A stretch of DNA of 64,000 nucleotides from Berghia stephanieae (GCA_034508935.3 CM067443.1:94877717-94941716); one strand, 5' to 3'. Counted from the stretch's first letter, positions 21,850 to 47,404 are shown. Made by a program: numbers and translations. Notes: generated by a model not told the origin, from the letters alone.

Positions 21850-22160
21850 TTTACTTGAGCAATATCAACTAAAACTGCCCAAAGCCTTTTACAAGGGGTC
21901 CATAGCCAACAGTAACACTTAATATGTAGGCTGAGACATGTAAGGCAATGTTAGTTACATTAAAAAAAAAAAAAGACAAATACAACGCTGTTAACGGCCA
22001 GGTCCTTATTTTACACCTGAGTATGGTTAAAGAGAATGTGACTGAGGAGCCTTTCTCGAGGACTCAGCTTTGTGCAACTCGGTCTCAGAGCGGGACTGGA
22101 ACCTGAGATCTACCGCCGGTCTGAAGGAGAGGGTCATACCAAAAAGCTGCAAACTTCTTA
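21850..22160 (-). mobile_element. SINE family 2 copy
   Basis: Reverse-strand copy: AAAGCCTTTTACAAGGGGTC, GCTGTTAACGGCCAGGTCC, then a degraded tRNA-like head with ACTGGAACCTGAGATC. Confidence 0.75.
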
Positions 22161-22880
22161 AGCATATAGTTTACCTTGACACAACACCAGGGTCAAACGT
22201 ACAGTTAGATAACCTTTATATTTGTAGAACCATCCTCTGGTGGGCACCGCTAGATAGTAAAAAAATATTGTAAAAAATAAACAAAACAAAACCAAATAAA
22301 ATAAAATGAATGAAAAAAGACCCAATCCCAACAAAAACAAATAAACAAACAAACAAGACAATAATCATTTTTGTAAACCCACATTAGTAATAGGCGTAAT
22401 TATGGAATAGATGCAAAACACATGAATGGGTAAAAGAATCTATTTATTTCATCAATTTTTATTTCATATTGTATGGCGAAAATATACAAATTAAAAGAAT
22501 AAAAAGTGGTGTATGCAGTAAATGTGAAAGATGATGTTAAACAACAAAACAAAACAAAAAAAATCATATCCATATTTGAATGACCAAGTTCTTTCTCATG
22601 AACGTTTAAAACTTAAAATTGAGAAAAAAATAAAAATAATTAAAGTACTCGCCGGTTTATAGCGCGCTCTCGGGAAAAGCAAAAAAAAAAAAAGCGTGCT
22701 AGATTCTGAGCGTGCTGAAATCCGATGCTATGAGGTAACGACTTGTTATATAGATATAATTAGGTCATCAAGCTCCAGTGTGTCATACTGCATGGTGTGC
22801 TGGAATTGGACATGCTAGAATACAGTGAGTACTGTAAAAAAAAAAAACAACAAAACAAAAAACATAAGCATAATTCCCTA
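22161..22880. other. Intergenic, A-rich low complexity
   Basis: AACAAA-type runs. A weak palindromic element may lie at 22645-22830 (GTACTCGCCGG and CAGTGAGTACT ends). Confidence 0.5.
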
Positions 22881-22883
22881 TTG

Positions 22884-22980
22884 GGGGTCCTGGTAGCTCA
22901 GTATAGTTGGTAGAATGCTCGCTTCACACGCATAGAGACCAAGTTCGATCCCAGGTGCAATCGAGATTTTTTTTTTCTGC
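22884..22980 (+). mobile_element. SINE family 1, head part
   Basis: Clean tRNA-like head: TCCTGGTAGCTCAGTATAGT (A box) and AGTTCGATCCCAGG (B box), followed by the poly-T body start. No acceptor stem closes, so this is not a tRNA gene. Confidence 0.75.
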
Positions 22981-23029
22981 AGTGAATGGGTAGACATTAA
23001 AACATGAAGACAGTATGACTGGGAATCGA

Positions 23030-23163
23030 GAAGAAGAAGAAGAAGAAGAAGAAGAAGAAGAAGAAGAAGAGAAGAAGAAGAAGAAGAAGAAGAAGAAGAA
23101 GAAGAAGAAGAAGAAGAAGAAGAAGAAGAAGAAGAAGAAGAAGAAGAAGAAGAGGAAGAAAAA
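23030..23163. repeat. (GAA)n microsatellite
   Basis: About 44 AAG/GAA units. It produces artefactual poly-E/K, poly-S, poly-F and poly-L frames. Confidence 0.97.
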
Positions 23164-23177
23164 ATGCAAAGAGTATT

Positions 23178-23505
23178 TGCCAAGGACTGAGCATTTGGCC
23201 ATCTACAGCGGGCTCGAACCAGGGACCTGGTATTCCTTCAGAGCCATTAGGCCCACGGTGCCTGATTTATCCCGATTTCTACAGCATGAAAAGGACAATA
23301 GAAATTTCTTGCTACCCTTAGGATATAATGCTAGTCATCGCAAAAAAAAAAAAAACAAGTTTGTCAGAGCTCACAGACCCAGCTACCCAATCACTGCTGG
23401 GTGGACAGGGTAGTCAGAAATTTTTTTTTCGACAACACCATGATCGATCTCAGTCCTTTCACATGTGAAAAGATTGCTCTACCAACTGAGCTACTGGGAG
23501 TTCCA
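23178..23505 (-). mobile_element. SINE 2 fragment joined to SINE family 1 copy
   Basis: 23178-23245 shows the SINE 2 reverse head (GGGCTCGAACCAGGGACC). 23255-23505 is a reverse SINE 1 (CACAGACCCAGCTACCCAAT, and head CTACCAACTGAGCTACTGGG). Confidence 0.75.
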
Positions 23506-23509
23506 ATAA

Positions 23510-24108
23510 AACTGGTCTTTAATCTTCATAATTGATAGTGGTAGTAATAATGATGATTGGACAATAAAATGATAACCTAAACACAGGTCTTATATCACAG
23601 ATACAACGTTAAAACAAGACATGAGAACTTGTCATTATTATTATTAATTGTGCTTTCTAAAATTCAAGTGTTTTCTGTACAATAAATGTAAACACATCGT
23701 GTAAACATAACATATCAAAAATATGTCGTAATATCTAACATATCAATATCAAAAATATCAAAATTTGTACAAACTTATAACATAAAGTATATCAGAATGA
23801 TTACATTAATGAATCCAACTCACCCAACCATCCACACCCCAAACATCGTAATATCACAAATAAACCCTTATAACAGTACAGACCAGCCCAATAAAAATTG
23901 GAAAAATTCGTCGTTTTCAGGAATAATACAACAGTAGATGTCACAACAACCTTTAAACTTTACAATTTCGGCATTAATAAGTGAAAATAATGCTTTAGAC
24001 CCCTTTATATACTAGTACTAGCTCTGGCACCACAACTTCGATTTCAAGAAGTTTGATTGAATTAATGATTTTTTTATTGTTTTCGGGTTGGATCCCAAAA
24101 ATTCGTGG
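23510..24108. other. Intergenic, nothing recognised
   Basis: AT-rich DNA with no supported gene. Confidence 0.5.
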
Positions 24109-24110
24109 TA

Positions 24111-24764
24111 AAGTATACTCCGGAAAATCGCACACCTTGGGATCAGCGAAAATGTTGCAGTTATCCAAAGGGGAGTTTCCTGTCCTCTATTGCAACATTT
24201 TACACATACATGTGGTTAACTCAAACCAGATGTTGTAAATATTGTTCGTAGTCCACCACTGACTTAAAGAAATTAGCCATGATGAGAGACAATAATCTCT
24301 CACCAACTCGTTGGTCACAATGTACAGTTGTCAATCCAAAAACAAAGAATTTCCCTCTGTCTCTCTTTGCAACTGTCATTGTCCACCTCTTGTCCCCTCG
24401 CCTCCTATTAAATGGCCACAGATGACATACTGCAAAGCCCCTCCCTATTTTGTCTCTAATAAAGTGGTGACACACTACTGTCACATTAAATCCTGCTCAC
24501 TCTTGATTTTTTCAACTTGTCACGATTTCAACCATGATGAAATTTAATCATGATATTTTGTTTAATTGATTTCTTGAATTTGCCACTTTTTGAGGGTGAA
24601 AATTTGATGCAATTAACCGAAGTTTGTTGCAATTAACTAGTGACTTTTATAAAGAATTAATTCCGTTACTTGGGAAATGTTGCTTTTAACCAAAAGTTAA
24701 CTCAGTTAATCACAACATTTCCCAAGAAACGGTTAATGGAGTTGCGATTATCTGGAATGGACTG
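24111..24764. mobile_element. Pogo/Tigger-like non-autonomous element A
   Basis: Right end GTTGCGATTATCTGGAATGG + ACTG mirrors the worn left end AAGTATACTCCGGAAAATCG. TA flanks each side (24109-24110 and 24765-24766). The interior matches, in opposite orientation, the copy at 45419-46513 (for example the AAATTTAATCATGA block and the tract beside GTGGTGACACACTACTG). Confidence 0.8.
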
Positions 24765-24766
24765 TA

Positions 24767-25428
24767 CTACATATTTTTTTAAAAGTAGGCAGGTCTGCTT
24801 TTAATATTCTACGGCAATTTCTGTGACATGGAATTAAACTACACATCCAACTAATTTTAGGCATTTATGGTGTGAGTATGGAGAAAATGAAGACACGGTT
24901 GAAGAGTTATATGAAACCAACTGTCTAAATACGGTACTGTATTATGTCGGGATGACTGAACCTGATGAACACAACTGAGTTTCAAGCTTAACTTTGAAAA
25001 ATTTGAATTAAAATAAAAACCTTCATGGAGAAGAATGGGTTGTATTGTTTTGTTTTTTTTTAACTCCAAAAAGCGAGGATTTTAAAGTTTATATTATTTT
25101 GACTTTAATCATCTTCTTACTGACAGTTTTCAAGATTTTTACTGAAATGTCATAGCGACCGAACACACACATTGAATTTTTAAAAGCAATATGTGCATAC
25201 GATACATAGTTTTGTTGACTTCTTGTAAATATGACAAAGATTTTTCTCTAACAATTGTGATTTGTAAAACAAAGCTGAAAAAGAAAAGTGTTGTCTGTAT
25301 CGTAACGGATGTGACAATTTTCCAAAAGTTGGTGAGGAGAGGGTTAAACTTAATTTTCGATATATGGTTATTCACTTTGATATAATACCACATTGAGGCG
25401 ATGGGTCACAAGTGGTAAATAGATAAAT
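24767..25428. other. Intergenic, nothing recognised
   Basis: No supported feature beyond a TATTATGTCGGGATGA MITE-end motif near 24940. Confidence 0.5.
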
Positions 25429-25430
25429 TA

Positions 25431-25594
25431 CAGTAGAATCCTGATAAATCCAACACCATCAGACCAGAAAGATTAGTTGACTTTAAGCAATGGAACACAC
25501 TTAAATAAAGAACAGAAAATTTGGAACCAATAAAAGATGCTGGCTTTAAGCAGGAGTTGACTTTAAGTGTATTGACTTTATCCAGAATCCACTG
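25431..25594. mobile_element. Pogo-like mini-MITE
   Basis: Starts CAGTAGAATCCTGATAAATC and ends GACTTTATCCAGAATCCACT + G, with TA on both sides. 164 bp. Related to 31497-31615. Confidence 0.8.
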
Positions 25595-25894
25595 TAGATA
25601 AAACTAATTTCCCTTTTTTAATCCCCAAAGGAAATTTGTCTTTAACATATATATTGAGAAAAGATCAGGATAGACGTCATCAACAGTGCAGGTATACAAG
25701 CAAGGCTAAGTTTCTTGCTCAAAAAATGAGAAACAAATAGCAGGTTTTGTTTGAAATTGGGACCCCTGGGTTTAATTGCCATGCCTTATCTACTCAGCCA
25801 TCTCACCACCACCGAAACTATACAAGATACGAAATAGATGGACAGCAATAAGACCAAATAGGCAATCCATTGAACAATGCCATTCTCTCATCTC

Positions 25895-26045
25895 TCATTC
25901 ATCTTTAGTATTTCATTCATTGTGTTTTGTTCACAAAGGGGAAACCCAAAACGTTCAAATTATCTGTCTTCATTAACTAAAATGAAGTTCAACTCCATTT
26001 GATTAGTGTTATTTATTTCTTCCAGCTTCAAGTAGCAACATATTA
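25895..26045. repeat. Dispersed repeat shared with 20800-20960
   Basis: See 20800: same ordered blocks (TTTCATTCATTGTGTTTTGT, TTATTTATTTCTTCCAGCTT). Confidence 0.65.
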
Positions 26046-26084
26046 ATCATCCCGACATAATATTGTTATGAGAAATAATGAACG

Positions 26085-26357
26085 AAAATGAAAAAAATAG
26101 CTTTAAAAAAGAACAAAATACTAAACATGCAATAGTTCTGACTCTAAACCTTTCTTCAGCCAATATCAAAAACAGTAGAAACGTTAAAACATCACTTAAA
26201 ATCAATACAGACTTTGACATGCCAAATACTTCTCTGCCATCTGTCTGGATTTTATGTGATTTATCAATGGTTTTACTGTTTTTGTTATTGACTAAAGAAG
26301 GATTTTGAGCCCGAAACATTCTGTGTTTAGTATTTAGTTCTTTTTCGAAGTTGTTAT
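26085..26357. mobile_element. Fold-back MITE family M4
   Basis: Left arm GAACAAAATACTAAACATGC and right arm TGTGTTTAGTATTTAGTTCT are inverted copies. Inner arms (TAAACCTTTCTTCAGCC and inverted) extend the hairpin. It lies just past the CCDC177 3' end. Confidence 0.7.
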
Positions 26358-26454
26358 ATTCAATTTTGTTCCTTACTTTTTACAGTCCACAGTTTCTAGC
26401 TGCTTATTTTTCTCTTTTAACGTTTAAAGATGACTGGTCACATACGGTGTTATA

Positions 26455-26460
26455 TTTATT
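26455..26460 (-). terminator. Candidate CCDC177 polyadenylation signal
   Basis: AATAAA on the reverse strand, 30 bp after the CCDC177 stop codon at 26490. Confidence 0.45.
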
Positions 26461-26489
26461 ATTAGATATAAACTAAGCACAAGATTTTA

Positions 26490-41119
<14,630 letters not shown>

Positions 41120-41190
41120 CGCAAATGGGACAAATCTATCCTTTTAAAAAATGCAAACAAGTTCTCATCCACTCTATCTGCTTCAAATGA

Positions 41191-41209
41191 TTACACAGAC
41201 GCCATTTTA
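41191..41209 (-). promoter_or_regulatory. YY1-like motif overlapping a tiny uORF
   Basis: In the CCDC177 5' leader the reverse strand reads AAAATGGCGTC, close to the YY1 core AANATGGCG. Its ATG opens a four-codon uORF (ATG GCG TCT GTG TAA), about 70 nt before the CCDC177 start at 41119. Confidence 0.4.
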
Positions 41210-41550
41210 CAACAAAAAGCAATTAAAAAACAAGCATTGGAGACGGAGAAATATGAAACGAAAGTTTTATTTATTAATTCTTTCTTGTTTTTTCTTTTTT
41301 TTTTTCAGAGACGATATGGAAATAAATTATGTCGTTGATCCATTATAATATTGACTTTCATTACAGGTTACAATTTATACAGCTCAATTATTGTCAAAAT
41401 TTAGACATAAAATATTAAAATCACGACAGGGAAATAACCGGACCCGGCAGGTCTACTTTCGCTTTCCATTTCGGAAAGGTCAACAAAACTGAGAAAGAAA
41501 CAAAAGCTTCTGTCGGCATTGTGAATGGCTAACAGTCCGACTCATTTGAC

Positions 41551-41730
41551 ATGAATTTTAAAATTCCACGTCGCATGCCAACCTCTGTTTACTTAATGAC
41601 TTTTGCATTTGGCATTATAGGTGGTATATATATCTGGAGGCCTGTGTTTATCCAATTACGAAGGGAAAATCAACAAAAAGAATTGGAATCGGAGTTAAAA
41701 GTAAAGAGTGAATCCAATATCTCTGACTGA
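41551..41730 (+). CDS. PIGBOS1: PIGBOS1-like mitochondrial membrane microprotein
   Basis: A 59-aa single-pass protein. After MNFKIPRR comes a hydrophobic helix (about residues 12-29) containing GIIGGIYIWRPVF (21-33), then a charged tail rich in E, K and Q (ENQQKELESELK). Human PIGBOS1 (54 aa, recalled) has GIAGGVYIFQPVF at the matching place, the same RR before the helix and the same EK tail. In mammals it sits in the mitochondrial outer membrane and contacts the ER protein CLCC1 to tune the unfolded-protein response. Here it lies about 430 bp from the CCDC177 start in head-to-head orientation, so they may share a promoter, while no PIGB is visible on the other strand. A donor-like GGTAAGC follows at 41820, 89 nt past the stop. 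Confidence 0.85.
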   Translation: MNFKIPRRMPTSVYLMTFAFGIIGGIYIWRPVFIQLRRENQQKELESELKVKSESNISD

Positions 41731-42116
41731 AAGTTGAAAGTGAAAGAGAACCAAAGTCAGAGGTGTAACGATCTGGGTTTATCTTCATACAGAGCGTTGA
41801 CGTTGCGGTGTCAACGGCGGTAAGCCTTTTTCAGTAACCTATTTAACGTTGACATGAATAAAAAGTCTTTGTAAATTGTATCGTCATTGTAATTGTAGGC
41901 CTACTAATGCTCCAATTCTGAATGGAAATCTAGAGTAATACCTACTGACCTACTGTGTTGTGTTGTATTTATATGTTCATTAAGTAAGAATGTGTCTTCT
42001 TTCAAAGTGAAATTATCTGAAGCAGATGATGTGAGCTAAGAAAATTTAACAGCATGCTTCGATTACTATACTATAATGCCGTATAGTGTTTATCATAATA
42101 TCACTATACTCATGGC
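41731..42116. other. PIGBOS1-like 3' flank
   Basis: Contains the donor-like site at 41820 and otherwise nothing recognised. AATAAA (41859) could end a short transcript. Confidence 0.4.
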
Positions 42117-42168
42117 GCTGATATGACCTCTTAATGTGTTGCAAGCGCCGTAAAACCATTAAAAACAA
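42117..42168 (+). mobile_element. R5 retroposon, 3' tail only
   Basis: GGCGCTGATATGACC..TGTGTTGCAAGCGCCGTAAAA and an AAAAACAAAC tail. Severe 5' truncation supports copying by target-primed reverse transcription. Confidence 0.75.
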
Positions 42169-43115
42169 ACACATCTCTCTATACTCAGTGGTCTTCATCC
42201 TTTACTTTCACATAACTAAAACTATAGGTATTTAAAGATAATAGGTGGTTCAGAGGTCTAAACAGGGTGAGGGGGTCTACAGTTAATATTTGGTGGTAAG
42301 GTATTTTTGTGGTAATAATTTGCCACAATAAGTTTTATTCCTTTCAAAATCTAAAAGACTTTAATGATCTCAATTGAACATCTCGATCTAATGGGTTTGC
42401 AACACTTCACTAAAAATAACAAGATATCTCCTGCAGGAAAAGAAAGGATGCCTTTGGTGAAGAATTCCTGTCATGACCTATGCAAAGCCACCCCATGACA
42501 CAAAAAGCCACGCACAAAACAGTCAGAGTAGACTCCGGTGTAAATGTATTGCTATTATTTAATCCAGCTTACTTGATCCCTTTGTCTGCTCAACATAGCC
42601 TTGATAAACTTATAACCTGAGACTGAGCCCATAGCTATCTACTTGCTTGTCGGCTGAAACAATTAGTCCCACAGATCCTGATCAGTACTCAACAACTTTA
42701 ACACGTGTAATAGATTAAAAAGAAAATGCATTACATTATCAGGTATTGCAATGCAATTTCTTCATCACTGTGTCACAATATTTGTGATAAATACTCACAA
42801 ACTGCGGGGCTCATTATTTCAGATGACAGGCAAGTAATTAAGATGGTTATGCCTAAGAATGTCACAAATCTAGAAAGCGATCACAAAACAAAAATGAAAA
42901 GTGAGTTGTTAATGGAGCTCAAGCAAATAAATGATTTCATTGGTTGAGCTAATGAATACAATTCACAGAATCAAGTTTATTGTTGTGTGATTGTCGTCTT
43001 ATTTTATGACGAAATCTGTTGTTCAGTTTCATGATATGAGTCCTCGAAGGCTACGGCACAACGCAACTTTTTATGCTTTTTTATCTTGCTTTGCTCAGTT
43101 TAGTTTGTCAAAACC

Positions 43116-43199
43116 ATGAAACCGTTCATGACTGCGGGAACATTTTACGAAGACAATGATGGAAATAGTTTGGGAATTCTGTCCTTCTTTGTTGGGCCT
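43116..43199 (+). CDS. Possible first coding exon of the 44-kb microprotein gene
   Basis: ATG in a good context (AAAACCATGA) opens 28 codons (MKPFMTAGTFYEDNDG..SFFVGP) ending exactly at a strong donor GTGAGT (43200). Phase 0 would allow joining to an AG at 44235-44236, giving ..FFVGP-KLLDMAPG.., but that acceptor has a poor pyrimidine tract. Unrecognised; could be chance. Confidence 0.3.
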
Positions 43200-43374
43200 G
43201 TGAGTTTGTCAAAAATGTGGTGCACTCCAATGAACAATTAATAACTATTTATTGTGTAAAGCAGTTAGCAGTGGCATTGTCAGGATTTTCTGTTTATTTT
43301 TAAGTTTTAAAAAGCATTGATTCTATAGCAATATTTTTATGTGTAACACTTTAATATGATATGCTGGGCAATTG

Positions 43375-44060
43375 ATTTATTTATGATATGATATGATATA
43401 AGTCCAGATTTATGTAGGCTTTTATAGCCTTTTATCTGCTCTTGTGCATTCGTGAACGTATTTGATTCACGTCTCTCAAAACTGGGCATGCCTCATAGTG
43501 GAAGGAGGTGTCTGAATTTAACTCTACAAACAGTATTTTTCTGTTTCACAATAAGTGTCGAGACGGCACTTGAATGCCTGCAATGAAAGGGCGTCGACAA
43601 CTGTTGCAGGCAAGCGGTTCCATTTACTGAGAAGTTCTGCCTAAGGTTTAGAGAACACCTTTCCTTGGAGAGATTGAATCTATATCCTCTGGTGGTGCTG
43701 GTGGAATCAAGCTTGAGGAGGCTCATGTTTACAGAGTATAGATTATGTGTGTATTTGAACACTTCGATAAGGTCTCCTCTATCTCTCCTATACTGCGTGC
43801 TCGGTATTTGTATCTTTTTCAGTCTCTCTGTGTATTCTAGATCTTTGAATCCAGGAATAACCCTAGTTGTGTGTCTTAGACTTAGAACACTTTCTATCAG
43901 GTCTTTGTCTTTCTGCAGTCGTGATGCCCATGCTACATTGCCAAATTCCAAGTGGGGACGTACAAGTGCAGTGAACAATTGTCTCATGTTATGTTATCTT
44001 TATCAAGATGAGTGAATGATCTCCTAATGAGGCCAACGATCCAATGATTATTTCATTGAG
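43375..44060 (-). mobile_element. CR1-like LINE 3' remnant
   Basis: The reverse-strand translation shows IVGLIRRSFTHLDKDN, then LVRPHLEFGNVAWASRLQKD, IPGFKDLEYTERLKKIQIPS, YRRDRGDLIEVFKY and TTRGYRFNL, the C-terminal region of CR1/jockey-type reverse transcriptases. One frameshift separates RQNF from WNRLPATVVDALSLQAFK, near 43620. The 3' end has an ATATC-type tail at 43380-43400. 5'-truncated and inactive. It would lie in an intron of the plus-strand microprotein gene if that gene is spliced. Confidence 0.85.
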
Positions 44061-44248
44061 AAAACTCCCTGTCAAAACCATACACAGAGATTATTGTTTA
44101 TTTATATCATTATAGTTATAGCCTCTTTTATTATGCACTTATAGTTATCAATAATAAATTTTTAATAAATTTCGATCCTCAGATAACCTGACATTTTTCG
44201 TGTCATACTTCAGCACATGCGTAACAAGTGAATCAGAAATTACTGGAC

Positions 44249-44446
44249 ATGGCCCCTGGTATTCACCAAGTATATAAAAAACCCCTTGCAATAGTTTTTG
44301 GTATGGCAACACTTGGAGTTCTTTACTTGACCGTTGGAAAACAGTACATGCAGCATAGAGAAATGGTTCAGTTTGAATCAGAGGCAAAAGAAATATGGAG
44401 GTTAAGACAGCAGAGTAAAGAAAAGCAAGAAGAATTAAGTGAATGA
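44249..44446 (+). CDS. Single-pass membrane microprotein, 65 aa, unidentified
   Basis: Starts MAPGIHQVYKKP, then a hydrophobic helix (about residues 13-29, LAIVFGMATLGVLYLTV), then a positively and negatively charged helix (MQHREMVQFESEAKEIWRLR..EKQEELSE). This layout, N-terminal basic pair, one helix and a charged tail, is that of small mitochondrial inner- or outer-membrane factors (COX/complex III assembly or SMIM-type proteins), but I cannot name it. The upstream frame is closed by TAA at 44222, so the ATG at 44249 is the only start unless an upstream exon is spliced on (acceptors end at 44182, 44213 or 44236). AATAAA at 44952-44957 is the likely polyadenylation signal. Confidence 0.6.
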   Translation: MAPGIHQVYKKPLAIVFGMATLGVLYLTVGKQYMQHREMVQFESEAKEIWRLRQQSKEKQEELSE

Positions 44447-45039
44447 GACGATGTGTGAAAATAATGCGGATAAAATGAGGGAACAGCTCTCAAAACCTGT
44501 TATGTCATATTTCCACTTTTTCATAGAAAACTGCAATTGTTTGTCATTTAGAAGGAAAACATTTGTTTAACTTTAATTATAGAGCAATACCCTGAGTGAC
44601 TGAGTGTTTTGACTCCTCAAATTTTCTCTGGTGATTTTATTAAAGATATCTGATAGATTGGTTGAGATGCATGATAATTCATTTTCTGCCTGGATGTGAC
44701 TTAGCAGGTTTTGAAAGTCATCTCCTCAAATAGTTATTCATTGCTTGAGTGACAGTCAGGAACTCTTTGGGAGATAGAATCGAATGGAGATGGAGCTTGG
44801 GAGAGATAGACAAATAGAGAGAGAGAGAGAGATGTTATTTTTACTTCTTGTAACTTGTGTTTCTTATTCTTTGTGAATGTCAAAAGAATTATTTTGCATT
44901 ATTTGTTTTTGTTCAATCTTTAAAGAACTGTTAATGTGAATTTCTTTAGAAAATAAATTATAGATTGTACCTATATATTTGTTTCTTTTTGAAAATATAA
45001 AAATCAATTAATAGTTTAACATATTCGGTATGAAGAGGC
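44447..45039 (+). other. 3' UTR of the 44-kb microprotein gene
   Basis: AT-rich with a short GA run (44815-44832) and AATAAA at 44952. No other gene. Confidence 0.5.
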
Positions 45040-45237
45040 AGCTTGAGGGCCGTGTGGCTCAGCAGTACGGTCTTTGCTTCGTACCTGAAAGGTACCTAGT
45101 TTGATCACTCTGTATGGCCTTGAGCAAGTCACCTCACCATAGCTCAATTTGCGGCTGATGACTGGGTTATTCCAGTCTTCCTTTTGGATAGACCCTAGAG
45201 ACACATTTCCTCTATTGGATGAATAAAGGGAATTAAA
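45040..45237 (+). mobile_element. SINE family 3 copy
   Basis: GTGTGGCTCAGCAGTACGGT head, TGGCCTTGAGCAAGTCACCT, and tail GGATAGACCCTAGAGACACA + GGATGAATAAAGGGAATT. Confidence 0.85.
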
Positions 45238-45418
45238 AAAAAAAAAAATTGAAACAGCTTTATTCCTATTGCTTAGCCGGTATTATGAAATTAGTCATTC
45301 AACACCATACTGGGTGGGGTCTTTCACCTCCCATAGTCAGCAGGGGGTCACGGTGTGTCTAATATCTTCTGTATCTGTTTTCCGAGTTGCTTTCTGTCTT
45401 TGTATTGGAATGGGATTA

Positions 45419-46513
45419 CAGTCCACTCCGGATAATCGCAACATTTCCCAAGAAACGGAATTAATTCTATATAAAAGTCACTGGTTAACTACTGCAACAA
45501 ACTTCGGTTAATCGCAACAACTGTTTGCCCTCATGAATAGTGGTAAATTCAAGAAATCAATCTAACAAAATTTCATGATTAAATTTCACATGGAAGAAAT
45601 CGTGACAAGTTAAAGAATTGAGTGTGTGCGGAATTTAATGCTGCAGTAGTGTGTCACCACTTTATTAGAGAGACAAAAGAGGGCGGGGCTTTGCGGTATG
45701 GGTTTGTCATGTCATCTCTGGCCATTGAATAGGAGTAGAAGGCGAGGGGGCCGGGCATAGATTTAAAACAGGTAGACAATGACAGTTCTAAAGAGAGACT
45801 GAGCGATATCCTTTGTTTTGGGATTGACGACTGTGCATTGTGATCCAACAAGTTTAGTGAGAACTTATTGTCTCTAAGCCAGTGATGATACTCACAAAAA
45901 GTCAAAAAGGAGGAAAAGTCTCGGAAAAACGGAAAACTCACCTAGAACATTCTTGCACCACAGGAAAGTAGGCAGGATGACTTCTTTTGAGTACAATTTT
46001 AAAACGCCCGGAGTCCAGTAAAAGGAGGAAATTTTATATATATATATATATATATTTAAAAAGGAGGTACTTTTTAAAGATTTATTATATAAAAAAAAGT
46101 ACAAGGAGGAAATGAAGGAAATATCCGCGGATCGAGGATCTGAGGAGGAAAACCGAGGAAAGGAAAGAAAACCGCGGATCCACGGAAAAGTATCATCACT
46201 GCTCTAAGCACGCTAATCTCTTTGACTCTTACAAATGTTGAGAACAAAAGAGTGAAAGTGAATCAAATCTGAAAAAGATGTCGATTTGCATCAAAGCTGC
46301 TTTTGCTTGACAACATCTATACAGGGCTGCCATATGGTTTTCAATTCAATAATATTGCTCAGTCTGTGGTGGACTAAGAACATTGTGTACAACAACTGGT
46401 TTCAGTTTACCATATATGTGTCAAATGTTGCAATAGTGGATGGGAAACTCAAATTCGGTTAATTACAACATTTTCGCTGATCCCAAGGTGTTGCGATTAT
46501 CTGGAGTGGACTG
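45419..46513. mobile_element. Pogo/Tigger-like element A, carries a hAT insert
   Basis: Starts CAGTCCACTCCGGATAATCG and ends GTTGCGATTATCTGGAGTGG + ACTG, with TA at each side. Sub-terminal CAAGAAACGGAATTAATTCT is shared with 24111-24764. No transposase frame seen. Confidence 0.88.
45880..46201. mobile_element. hAT non-autonomous element nested in element A
   Basis: Perfect 13-bp TIRs (CAGTGATGATACT and its inverse) and a perfect 8-bp target duplication CTCTAAGC (45872-45879, 46202-46209). 322 bp, purine-rich GGAGGAAA repeats inside, no coding. Confidence 0.92.
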
Positions 46514-47404
46514 TAGGTTAGTTTTGTCCCAGCCCATGCCGGAGTCCTTGACTGAAAGGGAAACTGTCAAATGTATAGTTATAGTTTTGGGAGGTGATAT
46601 TTTTTCATTATAAATCATCTCTCTATAGGTCGGTACTGTCAGATTTTCTTGGCTTTAAATTGTTTGTGGGTGCATTCCGCCTAGCGGTGACTTTAGGTGG
46701 TCTCAAACTAATTTCACTGATTGTGTACTCTTGGAATCTACATCTTTTCCCTATCTGAACCCTTTTCTTTTGTCTGACTTTTTCTTGTACAGTTTCAATT
46801 GTCATATAAATCTATAACTTTTTTGACCACTCCATTTTCTTCCAATTTACTCGCGCTGAAATGATATAAATTAAATGCGTCGCAAGCATCGTAAAACCCT
46901 TAAAAACAAACAATTCAGCGCCATAAATAGGCCAGTCAACTCTCCAAACTTGATCTTCTGATATTATTAGTATTTGTTCTCCTTCCCAATTTCCTCAATT
47001 TTTATTATATTTTTGACAGTTTTTTAAAAAATACTTCAGAAAAAACAACCACATCAGCATCCATGTGATAAATGTATTAATTTGTGGACTATTCGCCTTC
47101 TAGTCGCAGATTAAATGTTATAAATTATAATCATGTGAAGGAGAAGAAGAATGAACATATTGTGTGATATTTATTCACAATGGAAACAGACATTCATCAA
47201 TCAACAGACATTTAGGTATGACATCATTTTGACTAGATTCTAAGCGTTTTTCATTTTTTCCAACTGCTGAACTATAATGCTACTTTTTTTTTGTTTTTAA
47301 GGATTATTTTGTCAAATTAATACATTTATCACAATCACAAACACCATCATCATTGTCAGTATCAGATCTTTAAATTGACGATTTGCCCAAAACATTTCGT
47401 TTTT

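Larger units (their letters stand above)
45286..46912 (+). mobile_element. R5 retroposon split by element A
   Basis: Left part 45286-45418 (ACTGGGTGGGGTC..TTTCTGTCTTTGTATTGGAA) and right part 46514-46912 (GTTTTGTCCCAGCCC..GTACTCTTGGAATCTACATC..GTAAAACCC) rejoin exactly across a TA. Confidence 0.88.

Noticed and set aside
22884-22962. Possible tRNA gene
   Set aside because: A and B boxes are present, but the acceptor stem does not close and a SINE 1 body follows; the same holds for heads at 29668, 58330, 59394 and 63830.
22878-23413. Poly-Glu/Lys, poly-Ser, poly-Phe and poly-Leu frames
   Set aside because: All stem from the (GAA)n run joined to SINE sequence.
43665-44015. 116-codon plus-strand frame
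   Set aside because: Antisense shadow of the CR1-like LINE remnant.
44249-44446. Naming the 65-aa microprotein as SMIM8, NDUFC1, COA3 or ATP synthase subunit e
   Set aside because: Only the general layout agrees; no residue block matched well enough to name it.
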